DNA of 64,000 nt from Geodermatophilus sabuli. Its GTDB lineage: Bacteria > Actinomycetota > Actinomycetes > Mycobacteriales > Geodermatophilaceae. The notes below the pieces were generated by a model. That model was not told the origin of the DNA, made no database searches, and saw only the letters and a program-made list of their open reading frames with translations. Position numbers and translations under genes: made by a program. Location of the stretch: assembly GCF_010686765.1 (NCBI RefSeq), contig NZ_JAAGWF010000010.1, positions 248,001 through 312,000 on the forward strand. The letters run 5' to 3'. Below, in pieces: positions 34,896-43,255 of this stretch. Numbering within the stretch: the stretch's first letter is position 1; every line of letters begins with the position of its first letter.

Positions 34896-36106
34896 CGCTG
34901 CTCTCCGTTCGGGGTGTGGTGGCGGCCGGGGCCGGCCGCCTCGTCCGGGCCGTCGGCCAGGCCGGGGTCGTCGGCCGCCACCGCCGGGTCGAGCGGGCCG
35001 GTGCCGGCCCGCGGGCCGGGGTCGTTGCCCAGACCGGAGCCGACGGGGTGCCAGCACGCCCACCAGTGCTCGGGCTCGTGCTCGGTCAGCGGCGGGTCGT
35101 CGAGGCACTTGTCGGTGGCGTTGGGACACCGCGGCCGGAAGGGACACCCCTTGGGAAGGGCCGACAGGTCCGGCGGCTGCCCCGGGGTGACCTCGAACAG
35201 CGAGTGCGGCTCCCGGTCGAGCGCGGGGATGGCACCCAGCAGGGCGTGGGTGTACGGCATCCGGACGTTGGCGAACAGCGTCCCGGTGGGGGCGTGCTCC
35301 ACGGCCCGGCCGGCGTACATGACGACGACGTCCTGCGCGTAGCTGGCCGCCAGCCCCAGGTCGTGGCTGATCATGATGACCGCCATGCCCAGTCGCTGCT
35401 GCAGCTCGACCAGCAGCTCCATGATCTGGGCCTGGGTCGTGACGTCCAGCGCCGTCGTGGCCTCGTCGGCGATCAGCAGCCGCGGCTCGCCGGCGAGCGC
35501 GATGGCGATCATGACCCGCTGGCGCATGCCGCCCGACAGCTGGTGCGGGTACTCGTGGAAGCGGCGCTCGGCGGCGGGCAGCCGGACCAGCTTCAGCAGC
35601 TCGACCGCCCGGGCGTGCGCGCCCTTCTTGTCGAGGTCGCTGTGCAGCTTGACCGCCTCGGTGATCTGCGCACCGATCTTCATGGTCGGGTTGAGCGAGC
35701 GGGCCGGGTCCTGGAACACCATCGCGATGTCGCCACCGCGCAGGGCCCGCATGTCCCGCTCGGGCATCCCGATGAGCTCGCGGCCCTCGAAGCGCACCGA
35801 GCCGGTGATCTTCGCCGTCGGGGGCAGCAGGCCCATCAGCGCCCGGGAGCTCACGCTCTTGCCCGACCCGGACTCGCCGATGATCGCCATCATCGAGCCG
35901 GGGGTCAGCTCGTAGGAGAGCCCGTTGACCGCGTTGATCTTCCGGCCGCCGCGGGTGAACTGGACCCGGAGGTCCTCCACCACCAGCAGGGGCTCGCCGG
36001 GCTGCGCCGCGGAGGCCCGCGACGGCTTCCCGAGCGAGACCGGGTCGATCACGCCCTCGGACACCCCGCTGTCGCCGGAGGCATAGGTCGCCGTTCGCTT
36101 GCTCAT
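34892..36106 (-). CDS. Oligopeptide-type ABC transporter ATP-binding protein (OppD/DppD-like)
   Basis: A 404-residue ATPase: Walker A GESGSGKSV, signature LSGGMRQRVMIAIAL, Walker B LLIADEATTALD, and C-terminal FRPRCPNATDKCLDD. Walker A ends in Ser-Val rather than Ser-Thr, as in many OppD proteins. An acidic, Pro/Asp/Gly-rich tail of about 45 residues follows the family end. ATG 36106 overlaps the OppC-like stop by 4 bp. Works with the F subunit to drive the permease. Confidence 0.93.
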   Translation of the reverse strand: MSKRTATYASGDSGVSEGVIDPVSLGKPSRASAAQPGEPLLVVEDLRVQFTRGGRKINAVNGLSYELTPGSMMAIIGESGSGKSVSSRALMGLLPPTAKITGSVRFEGRELIGMPERDMRALRGGDIAMVFQDPARSLNPTMKIGAQITEAVKLHSDLDKKGAHARAVELLKLVRLPAAERRFHEYPHQLSGGMRQRVMIAIALAGEPRLLIADEATTALDVTTQAQIMELLVELQQRLGMAVIMISHDLGLAASYAQDVVVMYAGRAVEHAPTGTLFANVRMPYTHALLGAIPALDREPHSLFEVTPGQPPDLSALPKGCPFRPRCPNATDKCLDDPPLTEHEPEHWWACWHPVGSGLGNDPGPRAGTGPLDPAVAADDPGLADGPDEAAGPGRHHTPNGEQR

Positions 36107-36999
36107 CGACCACTCCAACGTGCACGCAGGTTCTCGCCCAGCAGGTTGAAGGCGAGGACGGTGACCAGCAGGGCCACGCTGGGCCAGACGACGAGCATCG
36201 GGGTCGCCGAGAGGCTCAGCTGGCCGGTGGCCACCATGTTGCCCCAGCTGGGGGCCGGGTCGGGGATGCCCAGGCCCAGGAAGCTGAGGGCGCCCTCGAT
36301 GATGATCACGATGCCCATCCCCAGCATGCCGAAGGTGATCAGCTGCGGGGCGATGTTGGGCGCCAGGTGCTTGAACAGCATCCGGCGCGCCGTCGTCCCG
36401 GACAGCTGCGCGGCCGCCATGAACGGCATCTCCCGCAGGCGGAGCACCGCCGAGCGGGCGACCCGGGCGAAGGCCGGGATGCTGAAGAAGGCCAGCGCGA
36501 AGATCGTGTTCGTCATGCTCGGGCCGAGCGCCTGCGCCACCGCGAGGGTGAGCACCAGCGACGGGAAGGCGATCAGCACGTCGAGGAGCCGCATGATGAT
36601 CGTGTCGGCGATCCCGCCGACGTAGCCCGACAGCGCACCCAGCGTGCCGCCGATCGCCAGGCCGATGAGGTTGACCGCCACCGCGATCCACAGCGAGGAC
36701 CGCCCGCCGTTGAGCAGCCGCGACAGGATGTCGTTGCCGTTGGGGTCGGTGCCCAGGATGTGGCCCGGGGAGAGGGCCGGCTGGTTGCTCTCCAGGATGT
36801 TGCCGCCCACCGGGCTGGGCAGGGAGAGCAGCGTCGGGCCCAGGAAGCAGGCGACGAGCACGAAGAGGATCAGGCCGGCGGGGATCCAGGTGCCGAGGTT
36901 GTTGCGCCAGCGGCCACGGCCGCGGCCGCCGGCCTTGGCCTCGGCCTGGTCGATCTCCGGGCCCAGGGAGAACGACGGGGCCGGCTCAACTACTGCCAT
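36103..36999 (-). CDS. Oligopeptide-type ABC transporter permease (OppC/DppC-like)
   Basis: A 298-residue inner-membrane permease with six predicted helices, the N-terminal extension typical of OppC (about 45 residues before the first helix), and the conserved loop region MPFMAAAQLSGTTARRMLFK followed by GALSFLGLGIPDP. ATG 36999 is chosen because GAGG lies seven bases upstream; a TTG six codons earlier has no better site. Overlaps the B gene stop by 14 bp. Confidence 0.92.
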   Translation of the reverse strand: MAVVEPAPSFSLGPEIDQAEAKAGGRGRGRWRNNLGTWIPAGLILFVLVACFLGPTLLSLPSPVGGNILESNQPALSPGHILGTDPNGNDILSRLLNGGRSSLWIAVAVNLIGLAIGGTLGALSGYVGGIADTIIMRLLDVLIAFPSLVLTLAVAQALGPSMTNTIFALAFFSIPAFARVARSAVLRLREMPFMAAAQLSGTTARRMLFKHLAPNIAPQLITFGMLGMGIVIIIEGALSFLGLGIPDPAPSWGNMVATGQLSLSATPMLVVWPSVALLVTVLAFNLLGENLRARWSGR

Positions 37000-38026
37000 A
37001 TCGGATCCTCGGGTCAAGGACGGCGTACAGGAGGTCGACGATCAGGTTCGCCAGCACCGCGACCAGCGCGAAGATGACGACCGCCGCCTGCACGACGACG
37101 AAGTCTCGGGTGTTGATGGCCTGGAGCAGCATCTGACCGATGCCCGGCAGCGCGAAGATCTGCTCGATGATCACGGTGCCACCGATCAGCGCGCCCAGGT
37201 TCAGGCCGACGATGGTGATCAGGCCGAAGGACGAGTTCCGGAACGCGTGCTTGATCAGCACCGACCAGGACCCCACCCCCTTGGCGCGCGCCGTGGTGAC
37301 GTACTCCTCCTGCTGCATCTGGTCCACCAGGTCGCCGCGGAGGAACCGGGTGTAGAAGCAGAACAGCGGGAGCCCGATCGCGGCGGACGGCAGGATCATC
37401 GACCGCAGGTTGGGCCACAGCCCGTCCTCGAGCGGGACGAAGCCGATGGCCGGGAGCCAGCCGAGGGTCACGGCGAACACCAGGACGAGCAGCAGGGCCA
37501 GCACGTAGTTGGCCACCGACAGCCCCAGGGTGCTGACGACCATGCTGATCCGGTCCATGACGCCGTCCGGCTTGTGCGCCGCCAGCAGCGCCACCGGGAT
37601 GGCCAGGACGAGCGAGACGACGAACGCCAGGAGCACGATCTCGCCGGTCACCGGCAGCCGCTGGGACAGGATCTCGCTGACCGGCTGGCGGCTCACGATC
37701 GACTGGCCCAGGTCACCGGTGACGGCGCCCTGCAGCCACTCCAGGTAGCGGACCACACCGGGCTTGTCGAGGCCCAGCTGCTGCTCGAGCAGCGCGATGT
37801 CCTCGGGGGTGGCCTCCGGGCCCAGCAGCTGCTGGGCGGCGTTGCCCGGGATGAGGCTGAGCACCCAGAACGTCAGGACCGTGACGCCCAGCATGATCGG
37901 GATGGCCATCAGCAGCCGCTTGACGACCAGCCGGAGGACCGGTGAACCGGTCACGCGCCCGACGCGGGAGGCCCGCGGGCCCCGGCTGTCAGCCGGGACC
38001 CGCGGGGTCGTGGCGGTAGCGGTCAC
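36986..38026 (-). CDS. Oligopeptide-type ABC transporter permease (OppB/DppB-like)
   Basis: A 346-residue permease. After a basic Pro/Arg-rich N-terminal stretch of about 30 residues come six membrane helices, with the loop RGDLVDQMQQEEYVTTARAKG and the end GGTVIIEQIFALPGIGQMLLQAI, typical of OppB. The GTG at 38026 overlaps the binding-protein stop by 4 bp, so the receptor and permease are translationally coupled. Confidence 0.92.
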   Translation of the reverse strand: MTATATTPRVPADSRGPRASRVGRVTGSPVLRLVVKRLLMAIPIMLGVTVLTFWVLSLIPGNAAQQLLGPEATPEDIALLEQQLGLDKPGVVRYLEWLQGAVTGDLGQSIVSRQPVSEILSQRLPVTGEIVLLAFVVSLVLAIPVALLAAHKPDGVMDRISMVVSTLGLSVANYVLALLLVLVFAVTLGWLPAIGFVPLEDGLWPNLRSMILPSAAIGLPLFCFYTRFLRGDLVDQMQQEEYVTTARAKGVGSWSVLIKHAFRNSSFGLITIVGLNLGALIGGTVIIEQIFALPGIGQMLLQAINTRDFVVVQAAVVIFALVAVLANLIVDLLYAVLDPRIRYGSS

Positions 38027-39639
38027 TGCTCCCGCCAGACCTCGTCCCAGATGACCCCGGCGTTGACCAGGATCGGCGGGATCTTGGTGGTGAGACCCGG
38101 ACCGTGGACACCGACGGCGGCGATGTTCGCCGGCGCGAAGGCCAGACCGAACGGCGCGTAGAAGTTCTCCGCGATCAGCTCGGCGGCCTGTCGGTACAGG
38201 TCGGCCCGCTGCTGCTCGTCGAGCGTCGCCGAGGCGTCGCTCAGGAGCTGGTCCAGCGTCGGGTCGGCGACGCCGCTGTACGGGACGCCGGAGTTGAAGC
38301 GGAAGCCGACGCCGACACCGGCCGCCGGGTCCCAGGCGCCCGCGGTCTGCAGCATGGCCTGCCACTGACCACCGGTGAACTCCTGGATGACACCGGAGAG
38401 CTGGTAGTCCGCGATCTCGACGTCGATGCCGGCCTCCTGCCACTGCGTCTGCAGGGCGGTGTTGATCTGCGTCGCGACGTAGTTGCTGATCGTGCCGAGC
38501 CGGACGGTGAGGCCGCCGAGCTCCTGCACCAGCTCCTTGGCGCGGTCGAGGTCGAACTCCGGGTACCCCTCGACGGTCTCCTCGTAGAACAGACCGCCGG
38601 GGCCGGTGAAGCCCTGGCTCACGTCGTAGTTGCCACCGAAGATGCCCTCGTTGATCGCGTCGAAGTCGGTCGCCCGGTAGATCGCCTCACGGGCGCGGAC
38701 GTCGTCGAACGGTGCGATCTTCGTGTTCAGCTGGACCACGTACGGGGACGTCGCCGGCTGGATGGTCACCTGCAGCTGGTCGTTGGCCTGGGCCTGCTCC
38801 AGCAGCGGGGTGGTGTTGAGGCCCTCGTAGGCCTGCGCCTGACCGGCCTGCAGCGCCTGGTAGGCCGGCTGGTCGCCACCGATCGACTGGAAGGTGAGCC
38901 GGTCCAGGTAGGGCTGGCCCTCCTTGAAGTAGCTCTCGTTGCGCTCGAGTTCGAGCGCCGAGCTGAGCTGGTTCTCGACGACCGTGAACGGACCGGCGCC
39001 GACCGGGGTGATCTTGAAGGCGTCCTCACCCTGGGCCTCGAGGGCCGCCGGGGAGGCGATCCAGTTGACGTTCGCGGCCGGGAAGGAGGCCAGGACCGCC
39101 GGGTAGGGCCGGGTGAAGGAGAGCTGGATGGTCAGCGGGTCGATCACCTGGATGCCACCCTCGGCCAGCGGCCAGGTGGGCTTGCAGGTGCAGGGGTTGG
39201 CGAGGTCGCGCTCCCAGTTGAACCGGACGGCCTCGGCGTCCAGCGGCGTGCCGTCGCTGAACTCGATGCCCTCACGCAGCTTGACGGTGAAGGTGAGCCC
39301 GTCCTCGGAGAACTCGTAGCTCTCCGCCTGGTTGCCCGTGACCTCGGCGTTGCTGCCGTCCTCGTCGGCGGTCAGCAGGAAGAGCCCGCCGAAGATCGCC
39401 TGCATCATCGCGATGTTGGAGCCACCGGTGGTGTTGGTGGCCGGGTCGAGGCCGGCCGGCCAGCTGCCGGCGAAGGCGGCGTCCTCGAGGACGGTCAGCT
39501 CGCCGCCCTGCTGCGGCTCGCCCGCCGGGGCGCCGGATCCGGAGGCGGAGCCCCCGGTGCCGCTGTCGCTTCCACCGCCGCAGGCTGTCAACGCCAGCGC
39601 TGCTGCGGTGAGGAGGGACAGGATCGTCCGTTGCTTCAT
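38023..39639 (-). CDS. ABC transporter substrate-binding lipoprotein (family 5), copy 1
   Basis: A 538-residue extracellular receptor of the oligopeptide/nickel SBP family 5. A lipoprotein signal peptide ends at the lipobox LTAC with Cys20, followed by a Gly/Ser-rich linker. The mature part shows FTVKLREGIEFSDGTPLDAE and the usual EWREQ-type C-terminal region. It is the first gene of the transporter operon, with ATG 39639 after AAGGGGAG. The protein at 43256 is a close paralogue. The substrate is unknown: family 5 binds peptides, but also sugars, metals or opines. Confidence 0.93.
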   Translation of the reverse strand: MKQRTILSLLTAAALALTACGGGSDSGTGGSASGSGAPAGEPQQGGELTVLEDAAFAGSWPAGLDPATNTTGGSNIAMMQAIFGGLFLLTADEDGSNAEVTGNQAESYEFSEDGLTFTVKLREGIEFSDGTPLDAEAVRFNWERDLANPCTCKPTWPLAEGGIQVIDPLTIQLSFTRPYPAVLASFPAANVNWIASPAALEAQGEDAFKITPVGAGPFTVVENQLSSALELERNESYFKEGQPYLDRLTFQSIGGDQPAYQALQAGQAQAYEGLNTTPLLEQAQANDQLQVTIQPATSPYVVQLNTKIAPFDDVRAREAIYRATDFDAINEGIFGGNYDVSQGFTGPGGLFYEETVEGYPEFDLDRAKELVQELGGLTVRLGTISNYVATQINTALQTQWQEAGIDVEIADYQLSGVIQEFTGGQWQAMLQTAGAWDPAAGVGVGFRFNSGVPYSGVADPTLDQLLSDASATLDEQQRADLYRQAAELIAENFYAPFGLAFAPANIAAVGVHGPGLTTKIPPILVNAGVIWDEVWREQ

Positions 39640-39740
39640 GTGTAGGTGCTCCCCTTGGGGCCTCGGTGACTCTGGGGTGTGGACGGTGGAGCTGCACGCC
39701 GAGGACTCACTCGAACGGGCGGGATCGGTCGGCACGCCCC

Positions 39741-39754
39741 GTGATGGCGGTCAC
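39741..39754. promoter_or_regulatory. CRP-like site upstream of SBP 1
   Basis: GTGATGGCGGTCAC: half-sites GTGA and TCAC, 6 nt apart, matching the CRP/GlxR core. It is about 100 bp upstream of SBP 1; SBP 2 has an equivalent at 44914-44927. Suggests control by carbon supply; the regulator is not in the window. Confidence 0.5.
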
Positions 39755-39800
39755 TGGCGGCCGGTCCAGGTTCGATGAGCGGGCCTCTCCTCGACCCCGC

Positions 39801-39821
39801 CGCTTCCCTCCCGCGGAAGAC
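39801..39821. promoter_or_regulatory. Putative IclR operator O4
   Basis: CGCTTCC, 7 nt, GGAAGAC; the symmetric core is CTTCC/GGAAG. It is followed by AAGTTCG, as is O5. Confidence 0.5.
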
Positions 39822-39891
39822 AAGTTCGTCCCTGCGGGGACCGGACCGGCCGGTCGGCGACCCGGGCCGGCCCCGGCTCGCAGCGGCCGGT

Positions 39892-39920
39892 TTGACAGCC
39901 TCCCACCGCGGACGGACAGT
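39892..39920 (+). promoter_or_regulatory. Promoter of IclR gene 2
   Basis: -35 TTGACA (39892-39897), a 17-nt spacer, then GACAGT (39915-39920) followed by GACCCGG, closely matching the promoter of IclR gene 1. Confidence 0.5.
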
Positions 39921-39982
39921 GACCCGGGACACGCCGCGCGCCGCCGTCGGTCGCTGGCCGCGCGGCCGAGCGGGAGGGTGGA

Positions 39983-40825
39983 GTGACGACGACGCGACCA
40001 CTGGTCCCGGGGGCCGGCTCCCCCGCGGCGGGAGCGCCGTCGAGCCGGGTGCCGGTCACCGCCACGGCGGCCGGCCGGGTGCTGGCCGTCCTGGACGCGT
40101 TCGGCCCCAGCCATGCCGCGCTGACCCTCAGCGAGATCAGCCGCCGCTCCGGCCTGTCGCTCACGACCACGCACCGCCTGGTCGGCGAGCTGCGCGCCTG
40201 GGGAGCCCTGGAACGCAGCCCGGACGGGCGCTACGGGATCGGTCTGCGACTGCTGGAGCTGGGCGCCCTCGCCCCGCACGGGCTGCAGCTGCGCGAGGTC
40301 GCCGTCCCCTACGTCGACGACCTGCACCAGGCCACCCGGGCCAACGTCGTGGTGGGCGTGCGCGACGGCTCGGACGTCGTGTACGTGGAGGCCCTGCGGG
40401 CCCGCACCGCCGTGAAGCTGATGAGCCGGATCGGTGGCCGGTGGCCGCTGCACGTCACGGGCACGGGCCTGGTCCTGCTCGCGTACGCGTCGCCGGAGGT
40501 GCAGGAGGAGGTGCTCAGCGGGCCGCTGGAGCGGTTCACGCCGCAGACGGTCACCGATCCCGCGGTGCTGCGGCGCACGCTGGCGGAGGTCCGCCGCACC
40601 GGCGTGGGCATCGCGGAGAACCAGCTGACCGCGGAGGCCCCGGCACTCGCCGTCGCCGTCCCGGTGCGGGGGGCCGGTGACGAGGTCGTCGCCGCGCTCG
40701 GGGTCACCGTGGAGCGCGGCACGGTCCAGGCCCAGGCGCTGATCCCGGCGCTCAACGCGACCGCGCGGGGCATCTCCCGCGCACTGGGCGCGCCGTCGGC
40801 CCAGCCACCTCGCCGCCGGACCTGA
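39983..40825 (+). CDS. IclR-family transcriptional regulator 2
   Basis: A 280-residue paralogue of the regulator at 23039-23893. HTH with LTLSEISRRSGLSLTTTHRL, effector domain with VPYVDDLHQATRANVVVGVRDG, GRWPLHVTGTGLVLLAY, and IAENQLT-APALAVAVPVRG. The recognition-helix sequences of the two differ by only one or two residues (GLTLTTTH, GLSLTTTH), so both should bind the same operator. Effector-binding residues differ more, so they may sense different compounds. GTG 39983 follows GGAGG. Divergent from SBP 1. Confidence 0.92.
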   Translation: MTTTRPLVPGAGSPAAGAPSSRVPVTATAAGRVLAVLDAFGPSHAALTLSEISRRSGLSLTTTHRLVGELRAWGALERSPDGRYGIGLRLLELGALAPHGLQLREVAVPYVDDLHQATRANVVVGVRDGSDVVYVEALRARTAVKLMSRIGGRWPLHVTGTGLVLLAYASPEVQEEVLSGPLERFTPQTVTDPAVLRRTLAEVRRTGVGIAENQLTAEAPALAVAVPVRGAGDEVVAALGVTVERGTVQAQALIPALNATARGISRALGAPSAQPPRRRT

Positions 40826-40866
40826 GGGGTGGCTCCGGCGCCGGGACGGGCCCCGGAGCCACCCCT
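40825..40866. terminator. Bidirectional hairpin between IclR 2 and amidohydrolase
   Basis: A perfect 14-bp stem AGGGGTGGCTCCGG (40825-40838) and its complement (40853-40866), between convergent genes. Confidence 0.7.
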
Positions 40867-40878
40867 GTCACGGCAGGG

Positions 40879-41883
40879 TCAGCGGGTGGGCTCCATGCCC
40901 AGCCACTGCCAGGCGTTGTCCCACAGGATCTGCTGGAGGGTCTCCTCGGGCAGGCCCATCGACTTCAGCGTCCGGGCGGCGGGGTCCTCCCGCAGCATGG
41001 CCGGGAAGTCCGACCCGACGAGCAGACGGTCGGCGCCGAGCGTGTCGATCAGGTAGGTCAGCGCCCGCCGGTCGAAGACCATCGAGTCGTACCAGAAGCG
41101 CCGCGCGAACTCGAACGGCGAGGGGCCGTCATCGGGCATGACCGCGCGCTCGGGGTCCACCGGCTCCTCGTTCCACGAGCCGCCCCAGAAGTACTGGTGG
41201 CGCGGGATCATCAGCGGGAAGCCGCCGGCCGCGTGGCTGAACGAGATCCGCAGGTCGGGGCAGGCCGCCGCGGTGCCGCCGGTGACCATGGAGCCGGCCG
41301 CGAAGGCGCCCTCGACGCCGACGACGTAGGTCCCCATCGCCGACATCGGCAGCCGCTCGGTGGGCGAGGGCATGGCGTGCACGAAGACCGACAGGCCCAG
41401 GCGCTCGACCTCCTGGAAGAACGGCAGGAACTTCTCGTGCCCGATCGAGGAGCCCACGACGTTGGAGGCGATCTCCACGCCCCGGAGCCCCTGGTCCTTG
41501 ATGGCCTGCAGCTCCTTGGTGGCCACCTCGGGGTCCTGCATCGGCACCATGCCGAGGGCGATCAGCCGGGTCGGGTCGAACTGGGCCAGGGTGGCGCTGA
41601 ACTCGTTGACGTGCCGGGCCAGCGACAGGCCGTCGTCGACCGGCAGGTCGTACTTCAGCAGCGGCGGCATCGGGCTGAGCACCTCGACGTCGACGCCGGA
41701 GGCGTCCTGGGCCTCGATGCGGCGCTCGGCGTCGAAGAAGACGTCCTTGGCCTTGAACGTCATGGGCCCGAACAGCAGGGTGCGGGCGGACTCGCCGTCC
41801 ACCGCCTCCATGCGCGGGAAGCACTCGGGCGCGTCGGCCGGGTAGTCGTACGGCAGCAGGTGGGCGTGGGTGTCGACGAGCAT
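40879..41883 (-). CDS. Amidohydrolase-family protein (ACMSD-like)
   Basis: A 334-residue metal-dependent TIM-barrel protein of the amidohydrolase-2 (PF04909) type, which includes ACMSD and aromatic decarboxylases. Metal ligands are visible as VDTHAHLL at the start, HAMPSP in the middle, ISFSHAAGGFP and the Asp in LVGSDFPAML. Usual length. ATG 41883; 17 bp downstream of a zinc dehydrogenase. It could decarboxylate or hydrolyse a ring or lactone intermediate. The reaction cannot be assigned by sequence alone. Confidence 0.85.
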   Translation of the reverse strand: MLVDTHAHLLPYDYPADAPECFPRMEAVDGESARTLLFGPMTFKAKDVFFDAERRIEAQDASGVDVEVLSPMPPLLKYDLPVDDGLSLARHVNEFSATLAQFDPTRLIALGMVPMQDPEVATKELQAIKDQGLRGVEIASNVVGSSIGHEKFLPFFQEVERLGLSVFVHAMPSPTERLPMSAMGTYVVGVEGAFAAGSMVTGGTAAACPDLRISFSHAAGGFPLMIPRHQYFWGGSWNEEPVDPERAVMPDDGPSPFEFARRFWYDSMVFDRRALTYLIDTLGADRLLVGSDFPAMLREDPAARTLKSMGLPEETLQQILWDNAWQWLGMEPTR

Positions 41884-41900
41884 GCGGAAGGCCTCCGGGA

Positions 41901-43004
41901 TCAGTGGTGGGGGTGGACGGACACGTGGACGGCGGCCTCGCCCGGCACGTCGCCGGCGAGGACCTCGATGGCGTGTGCGGTGTCGTCCAGGCCGAACGTG
42001 TGCGTGTGCATCCGCTCGAGCGGGAAGCGGCGGGACTCGATGAGCGCGATCGCCTCGGCCATGGCCTTGGCGTCGACGCCGAACGCCCCCTGCACCGTGA
42101 GGGCGCGGTTGATGATCACGTCGGTGCGGATCGGGATCTCGCGGTCGCCCTTGATGCCGGCGAGCACCACCCGGCCGCCGTGCTTCGTGGCCAGCAGCGC
42201 GTCGCTGACCGGCCCGGCGGCCATCGGGGTGAGCTCGAGGGTCACGTCGACCCCGCGGCCGTCGGTGATCTCGCGGACGCGCTCGACGACGTCCACGGCG
42301 TCGTCGCCGTCGACGACGAGGGTGTGGTCGGCACCGAACTCGCGGGCCAGCGCCAGCTTGTGCGCGTCGGCCTCCAGGCCGGTGATCAGCACGGTGCCGG
42401 CCCCGGCCGACTTGGCGGCGATGACCGCGGCGATGCCGCGCTGTCCGGCGCCGAGCACCAGGACGGTGTCGCCGAGCCGGACCTGGCCGTAGTGCAGTGC
42501 CCACCGGACGCCGGCGCCCATGCCGTTGTACATCGCCGCGACCTCGGCCGGCAGCGTCTTGTCGATCTTGTGCACCACCGCGCCCGGCGCGAGGTACATG
42601 TACTCGGCGAACCCGCCCCACAGGGCCGGCGCGACCTCGACGGGGGTCACCCCGTGACCCCCGACCCGGTTGCGGCAGGCCTGGTAGTTGCCGGTCAGGC
42701 AGTCGAAGCAGTTCCGGCAGGGGATGACCACCTCCATGGCCACCCGGTCACCGGGCTGCACGCCCCAGCGCTTGGCCGCGTTCTCCCCCACCTCCTCGAT
42801 GATGCCCATCGGCTCGTGCCCGGGGATGAACGCGGGCATGCCCTGCCGCAGGTGGCCCTTGTAGAACTCGACGTCGCTGCCGCACAGGCCGTTGGCCTCG
42901 ACCCGGATCAGCCCGTCGTCGGCACCGGTCGCCGGCCGGGGGAACTCCTGGATCTCGATCTTCCGCGGCCCCACCTGGACCGCGGCACGCACCATCTCGC
43001 TCAC
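41901..43004 (-). CDS. Zinc-dependent alcohol/polyol dehydrogenase (threonine dehydrogenase-like)
   Basis: A 367-residue medium-chain dehydrogenase distinct from the two NDMA-type enzymes. Catalytic zinc ligands lie in GLCGSDVEF and PGHEPMGII, structural zinc cysteines in CRNCFDCLTGNYQAC, and the cofactor loop is VLGAGQRGIAAV. The MDR subfamily resembles threonine, sorbitol or L-idonate dehydrogenases. The GTG at 43004 follows AGAGG. It pairs with the amidohydrolase gene in a two-gene operon. Confidence 0.88.
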   Translation of the reverse strand: MSEMVRAAVQVGPRKIEIQEFPRPATGADDGLIRVEANGLCGSDVEFYKGHLRQGMPAFIPGHEPMGIIEEVGENAAKRWGVQPGDRVAMEVVIPCRNCFDCLTGNYQACRNRVGGHGVTPVEVAPALWGGFAEYMYLAPGAVVHKIDKTLPAEVAAMYNGMGAGVRWALHYGQVRLGDTVLVLGAGQRGIAAVIAAKSAGAGTVLITGLEADAHKLALAREFGADHTLVVDGDDAVDVVERVREITDGRGVDVTLELTPMAAGPVSDALLATKHGGRVVLAGIKGDREIPIRTDVIINRALTVQGAFGVDAKAMAEAIALIESRRFPLERMHTHTFGLDDTAHAIEVLAGDVPGEAAVHVSVHPHH

Positions 43005-43204
43005 TACGGACCTCTTCTCGTCTCGAGCCGGGGACGGCGCGTGCCGCCCGCCCGGCCGTGGGCGGCGTGACGCCGATCGCGCACCGCCCCTGTGCCCCCG
43101 GTCACGCTAGGTCGCCCGGTGCAGGGCCACCACGCGCCTTCCGTCCGGCGGACGGGCCCGCGGGGTCGGCCGCGGGTGGGAGCCGGCGCGGCCCGGGCAC
43201 GCCA

Positions 43205-43243
43205 CGGCCCCGCGGTCCCGGACGAGCCGGGACCGCGGGGCCG
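43205..43243 (-). terminator. Strong hairpin after SBP 2
   Basis: A 17-bp perfect stem with a 5-nt loop (arms 43205-43221 and 43227-43243; the outer arm begins CGGCCCCGCGGTCCCGG). It is 13 bp downstream of the SBP 2 stop. No U-tract. Confidence 0.75.
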
Positions 43244-43255
43244 CGGGTGGAGAGG

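Larger units (their letters stand above)
39640..39982. promoter_or_regulatory. Divergent control region between SBP 1 and IclR 2
   Basis: A 343-bp region without a gene. In order it holds a CRP-like site (39741-39754), a TTCC-7-GGAA operator (39801-39821) and a TTGACA promoter for IclR 2 (39892-39920). The SBP side resembles the upstream region of SBP 2 for about 180 bp. Confidence 0.6.

Noticed and set aside
43021-43200. A regular TTCC-7-GGAA operator upstream of the threonine dehydrogenase-like gene
   Set aside because: No match to the motif; this two-gene operon may be outside the regulon or read from another signal.
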